Below are positions 60,821 through 64,000 of a stretch of DNA of 64,000 bases, piece by piece. This DNA comes from BACL27 sp964203235 (GTDB lineage: Bacteria > Actinomycetota > Acidimicrobiia > Acidimicrobiales > Ilumatobacteraceae): NCBI GenBank assembly GCA_964203235.1, contig CAXNLE010000001.1:1116001-1180000 (forward strand), in the 5' to 3' direction. Every line of letters begins with the position of its first letter. Positions within the stretch are counted from its first letter, which is position 1. The notes beneath the pieces are model-generated. The model saw only the letters and a program-made list of their open reading frames with translations, searched no databases and was not told the DNA's origin. Both the position numbers and the translations under genes were made by a program.

Positions 60821-61057
60821 TTATTTCTTTGAGTGTGGGTCGCGCACTGCTGTTGGCGACGAATCTGCATCAGGGTCTGGACGACGCTCTTGGTGTGGTG
60901 GCCATGGGCCTTGCACTGGCTGACCAGCAACTTTCAAGTGATCAATCAATTGTGGCCACGCCCAAACAGTTGGACTCTTGCCAGTCTTTGGTGAATTTTC
61001 GATTAATTCAAAAAGACGTGGACTGCCCTTGCTGTGCCCATCAGATTCAATTGCCAT
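60821..61057 (-). CDS. Small Pro/Asp-rich protein at the head of the cox operon
   Basis: A 78-residue protein from MAIESDGHSK, with GGGGG before the ATG. It contains FELIENSPKTG and VWAWPQLIDHL, and a Pro/Asp/Arg-rich tail. It ends 18 bp before coxM on the same strand, so it would be in the cox mRNA. No family is recognised; a non-coding leader is an alternative. Confidence 0.45.
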   Translation of the reverse strand: MAIESDGHSKGSPRLFELIENSPKTGKSPTVWAWPQLIDHLKVAGQPVQGPWPPHQERRPDPDADSSPTAVRDPHSKK

Positions 61058-61119
61058 GACGACCCCCATCGACTCGCAAATTCTTTAGTAGTCGTACCGT
61101 ACCAATATCTTGCTTCGCA

Positions 61120-61305
61120 GTGCAACTCGGAGCAACTCTGAAATTAGTTCACGATGCGTACCAATTTGAGTACTGTCGTGGTGTGCAACAAGTTGAGTCG
61201 CCTGCCGAAAAATGGCGTGAAAGCCTTATGGGCTGGGGCATTCCTGGTGAGATACTCGAGCAAGCACCTCAATCATCACTAAATACAGTCCACGTGGCCA
61301 ACTAG
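61120..61305 (+). pseudogene. Possible remnant of a SAM-methyltransferase N-terminus
   Basis: The plus-strand frame includes AEKWRESLMGWGIPGEILEQ then APQSS and a stop soon after. A W-GIP-EIL-AP stretch is common at the N-terminus of actinobacterial class I SAM methyltransferases, where it is followed by roughly 200 residues. Here it stops directly, so it may be a truncated relic. Weak; only the motif supports it. Confidence 0.3.
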
Positions 61306-61871
61306 GGCTTATCAAAATACTTAACATCTAGTGGCGGACGCTGTGGCACAGGAACTTCGCGCGACGGCCAGCCAAGGTAAATTATGCCGCTTACAGAAAC
61401 GTCTTCTGAAAATCCGCATATTTGCTTAACAGCAGACATTGCCAAACTTTCGCACGAAGACCATAACGTTGCCATGCTCAACGAAGTTGCTCCGAGAAGC
61501 AAATTTTGAACACCTGCAGCAACAGCATCTTTGTTTTCTAGTGTTTCTAAATCATTGGCGCCTGACCCTGCTCCGACAACAATAATTACTGGTGCCCTAA
61601 GGTATTTTGTGCGGGCTTTTTCTGCTCGACCTGCGTCCACTCCATTTTCTTTCATCACATCTGAAATACAACTTCCTAAACGACCTCGGGATTCACCCTC
61701 GAACACTGCGACTCTCCATGGCCATGTACGCCGATGATTAGGCGCCAAATGAATCAGATCACAAAGTCTCTCCAAAGTTACGCGATCAATTTTGCGTTCG
61801 CTATCAATATTGATATTCGATCTACGTGAAGACGCTATTTTATAGAAATTCTCAAAGCCAAGATCCGTCAT
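61302..61871 (-). CDS. Nitroreductase-family flavoprotein
   Basis: A 189-residue FMN enzyme: SSRRSNINIDSERKI with the R-R-S phosphate-binding segment, APNHRRTWPWRVAVFEGESR, and VQNLLLGATSLSMATLWSS and GIIYLGWPS in the C-terminal half. Typical length of the nitroreductase/oxidoreductase family. Convergent with the methyltransferase remnant, and divergent from the decarboxylase operon with about 200 bp between. Confidence 0.88.
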   Translation of the reverse strand: MTDLGFENFYKIASSRRSNINIDSERKIDRVTLERLCDLIHLAPNHRRTWPWRVAVFEGESRGRLGSCISDVMKENGVDAGRAEKARTKYLRAPVIIVVGAGSGANDLETLENKDAVAAGVQNLLLGATSLSMATLWSSCESLAMSAVKQICGFSEDVSVSGIIYLGWPSREVPVPQRPPLDVKYFDKP

Positions 61872-61967
61872 CTATCCCTCTCTAAGCCAAATAACACGAC
61901 ACAAAATATTTATCAAACCATGATCAAATGATCTACAAATCTGCAATTTCGGATTTCTATCAGTGCT

Positions 61968-61987
61968 GGTACATCTTATAGTATAGG
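61968..61987. promoter_or_regulatory. Operator-like half of a paired inverted site (distal)
   Basis: GGTACATC then TTATAGTATAGG, reverse-complementary in 17 of 20 positions to 62053-62072. Contains a near-palindrome CTTATAGTATAGG. Confidence 0.5.
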
Positions 61988-62052
61988 AAATAGCGGCAGC
62001 CGAGAAGTTTTCTTGGCGAACGCAGTTGATTAAAACTCTTAGTTGTAGTCAG

Positions 62053-62072
62053 CCTATTTTATAGGATGTACC
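62053..62072. promoter_or_regulatory. Operator-like half of a paired inverted site (proximal)
   Basis: Contains the palindrome CCTAT-TTT-ATAGG, then ATGTACC, ending 5 bp before the ATG of the decarboxylase alpha gene. With the site 85 bp upstream it would suit two-site repression, possibly by looping. Confidence 0.55.
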
Positions 62073-62077
62073 GAATT

Positions 62078-62590
62078 ATGCCCAAGCATTGCGTTGGAAT
62101 ATCTGCTGATTTAATTTTGCAGGCAATTCTAAAAGAAAAAATTACCCACATCGTCACGGTTCCAGATACACATCAGAAAACTCTCTTAACTGCCATCGCA
62201 GAGCACCCAACTCTCAAACTTGTTGAAGTTTGTACAGAGGATGAAGTTGTCGCAGTTATAACTGGACTATTTATCGGAGGATGTAAACCAATCGCACTTA
62301 TTCAGAATGCCGGCTTTTACGCATGTCTAAATTCTTTGCGAGGGTTATCGCTTGATGCCAACATCCCTACTTGCATGCTTATCGGTGAATACTTTCGAGA
62401 CCCAGACTCATCTTCTCGAGATAATCCAATTCGCGTTGTCAACCTAATGGAGCCAACTCTCGATATATGGGGGATTCGCTATTGGAGACTCGACTTTCCA
62501 GATGATGTGGCACAGATCTCAAATGCAATTAGCCACGCTTGGGACAACTCAGTACCAACCGCAATTTTGATCGGATCTCCAACTCAATGA
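62078..62590 (+). CDS. Sulfopyruvate/phosphonopyruvate decarboxylase alpha subunit
   Basis: A 170-residue N-terminal (PYR) half of a thiamine-diphosphate decarboxylase: HIVTVPDTHQKTLLTAI, the catalytic Glu in EVCTEDEVVAVITGLFIGG and QNAGFYACLNSLRGL. Split alpha/beta enzymes of this type (ComD/ComE) decarboxylate 3-sulfopyruvate in coenzyme M synthesis and sulfonate breakdown; the related one-chain enzyme acts on phosphonopyruvate. ATG at 62078 is used; the ATG at 62066 lies within the operator. The end overlaps the beta gene (ATGA). Confidence 0.85.
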   Translation: MPKHCVGISADLILQAILKEKITHIVTVPDTHQKTLLTAIAEHPTLKLVEVCTEDEVVAVITGLFIGGCKPIALIQNAGFYACLNSLRGLSLDANIPTCMLIGEYFRDPDSSSRDNPIRVVNLMEPTLDIWGIRYWRLDFPDDVAQISNAISHAWDNSVPTAILIGSPTQ

Positions 62591-63180
62591 CTAAGCACCA
62601 AAACGGAATTTTACGAACAGAAGCTGTCGATCTAATTTGTGGTGTCCGCGGGCATGCAATCAGCATCACCACAATGCAGGCAACCTCAGCATGGCGAGCA
62701 ATTGGCCAAAATGACTCTCGCAATCTTGAGTTGATTGGCAGTATGGGAAGTGCCGCAGGAATCGGACTTGGACTAGCAATTTCAAAGCCTGATGAGATGA
62801 TCTTTGTCCTTGACGGAGACGGCAGTCTCGTCATGCAACTTGGAACTTTGCTCTCTGTAGGCACTGCTCGTCCTAGCAATCTTGTGCACTTTGTTTTCAA
62901 TAATGGTATTTACCAAACTTCTGGAGAGCAGAAGGTCCCTGGGTCAGAGAATGCTGATCTATCTAAGATCGCATTAGCTTCTGGGTACAAAATCGCAATA
63001 ACCATTGACACATTGCAAGGCGCCGACTCAGTATTACGCGAAACACTTGCTCAGGGTGGACCGATATTCGTTAACTTAATTATTTCAGGTCAGGGTGAAC
63101 TGAACAATAATCCAACGAAAATTGAGATTATTCCTTTTGCCAAACAAGTTCTTCATCTCCAAAAGGTACTTCTTCCATGA
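62587..63180 (+). CDS. Sulfopyruvate/phosphonopyruvate decarboxylase beta subunit
   Basis: A 197-residue C-terminal (PP) half with the thiamine-diphosphate motif GDGSLVMQLGTL then ... HFVFNNGIYQ (GDG-X(n)-NN) and GSMGSAAGIGLGLA. It binds the cofactor's diphosphate with Mg. Start ATG at 62587 overlaps the alpha stop, and its own stop overlaps the following aldehyde dehydrogenase start, giving a three-gene coupled operon. Confidence 0.9.
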   Translation: MTKHQNGILRTEAVDLICGVRGHAISITTMQATSAWRAIGQNDSRNLELIGSMGSAAGIGLGLAISKPDEMIFVLDGDGSLVMQLGTLLSVGTARPSNLVHFVFNNGIYQTSGEQKVPGSENADLSKIALASGYKIAITIDTLQGADSVLRETLAQGGPIFVNLIISGQGELNNNPTKIEIIPFAKQVLHLQKVLLP

Positions 63181-64000
63181 CCACTGATCACAACGGGTCT
63201 TTAGTCAATGGCGCGTGGTTAACGAAAGGTAATGTTTTCAAAAACATCAATCCAGCTAAGCCACTCGAAATCATTGGAGATTTTTTAACAGCAAGCGATA
63301 CAGCTATTGCAGATGCATTTACAGCTGCAGAACGAGCTTTGAAGAGTTGGCGCCAAACTCCAGCTCCAGTGCGAAGCGATTATCTTTTGAAGATCGCCGA
63401 AAGAATTGAAATTCGTGCAGATCGAATCGGCCACGATATGGCACTAGAAGAAGGTAAGACATACGCAGAGGCCAAGGGTGAGGCATCGGGCTCGGCTGCA
63501 CAATTTCGATTTGCGGCCGCAATGGCACTTCAACCAGACGGCGCAACAGTTCAAGCGCGCGATCTAAAGACTGCGTTACTGATGTCTCGTGTTGAACCAC
63601 TTGGCGTCGTGGTGTGCATTACTCCTTGGAACTTCCCGATCTCAATACCAGCATGGAAAATTGCCCATGCTATTGCCTTTGGAAATACTGTCGTATGGAA
63701 ACCAGCAGAACTCACCCCGTTGACTTCTATCCACCTCGCAGAAGCAATTGAAGAGGCTGGGCTTCCTGCTGGAGTTGTGAACATGCTGCTCGGACACGGT
63801 TCCGAGATTGGACAAAAGGTGTTGAGCGATTCGCGCATTGCTGGTTTGTCGTTTACTGGGTCAAATACCGTTGGTCGTCAACTTGGTGTGGCCATGGCCG
63901 AAAGAGGAATACCAACTCAACTTGAGCTCGGCGGTAGTAATTCGTCAATAATTTTAAGTGATGCAAACCTTGACATTGCTTCTAGAGAAATTGCAAATGG
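63177..64000 (+). CDS. Aldehyde dehydrogenase, cut by the right edge
   Basis: ATG at 63177 overlaps the beta-subunit stop (ATGA) and the frame stays open to the edge. The N-terminal and cofactor parts are clear: VVVCITPWNFPISIPAWKIA, NTVVWKPAELTPL, SFTGSNTVGRQL and the general-base segment, which reads LELGGSNSSII (most members have LELGGKN). The catalytic Cys would lie beyond the window. Following a sulfo-/phosphonopyruvate decarboxylase, the likely substrate is sulfoacetaldehyde or phosphonoacetaldehyde (inference). Confidence 0.92.
   Translation, partial: MTTDHNGSLVNGAWLTKGNVFKNINPAKPLEIIGDFLTASDTAIADAFTAAERALKSWRQTPAPVRSDYLLKIAERIEIRADRIGHDMALEEGKTYAEAKGEASGSAAQFRFAAAMALQPDGATVQARDLKTALLMSRVEPLGVVVCITPWNFPISIPAWKIAHAIAFGNTVVWKPAELTPLTSIHLAEAIEEAGLPAGVVNMLLGHGSEIGQKVLSDSRIAGLSFTGSNTVGRQLGVAMAERGIPTQLELGGSNSSIILSDANLDIASREIAN

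Overview
The window comes from a member of the Actinomycetota with moderate GC content, plausibly a lineage near Acidimicrobiia (inference). The evidence is a BldD-type c-di-GMP regulator, a PAC2 protein, a homologue of the mycothiol-linked Rv2466c family, an exonuclease/GIY-YIG fusion, an actinobacterial-style infB with a long Pro/Gln/Arg-rich leader, and a 6C-like small RNA. Genes are densely packed and run on both strands.

Layout. 1-1.7 kb: a cut-off multi-spanning membrane protein. 1.7-1.9 kb: a small RNA with two C-loop hairpins, its own promoter and a terminator, divergent from a LysR gene. 1.9-11.2 kb: central carbon and acyl-CoA metabolism (carboxyltransferase, citrate synthase, quinone oxidoreductase, NADP-isocitrate dehydrogenase, acyl-CoA dehydrogenase), then an FkbM-type methyltransferase and a sulfatase-like metallo-hydrolase. 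11.2-12.6 kb: a tRNA-Val, a fragment resembling a tmRNA 3' end, one membrane-protein gene and a decayed second copy of the tRNA; it looks like the scar of an integration. 12.6-35.5 kb: a PanB-like gene, then conserved housekeeping blocks: hemW/bldD-like/rsmE/dnaJ/hrcA/phr/MFS/lepA; rpsT, holA, comEC and comEA; a thioredoxin-TPR protein; and infB/nusA/rimP with an apparent attenuated leader. 35.7-41.6 kb: proS, manA, an SGNH hydrolase, pepA and a cobalamin adenosyltransferase. 41.6-46.6 kb: three small modules that look like toxin-antitoxin pairs (HepT with a HTH-MNT protein, an unnamed small pair, a nucleotidyltransferase pair) around a TauD dioxygenase and an aldehyde dehydrogenase.

48.3-61 kb is the most interesting region: a complete aerobic CO dehydrogenase locus in two convergent arms. 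The minus-strand arm encodes CoxM, CoxS, CoxL (carrying the form I active-site signature AYRCSFR), an XdhC-type maturation protein fused to a metal-binding YHS domain, CoxG, five consecutive small one-helix membrane proteins, and a 526-residue membrane protein built from two copies of one unit. The plus-strand arm encodes a second XdhC/CoxF-like protein, CoxD (AAA+), CoxE (VWA) and three small unrecognised proteins. The membrane-protein cassette is visibly richer in GC than its surroundings and I cannot assign it to any described system; it is the best candidate for something new.

61.3-64 kb: a nitroreductase, then an operon of a two-subunit thiamine-diphosphate decarboxylase of the sulfopyruvate/phosphonopyruvate type with an aldehyde dehydrogenase that runs off the right edge. 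The operon is preceded by two matching inverted operator-like sites.
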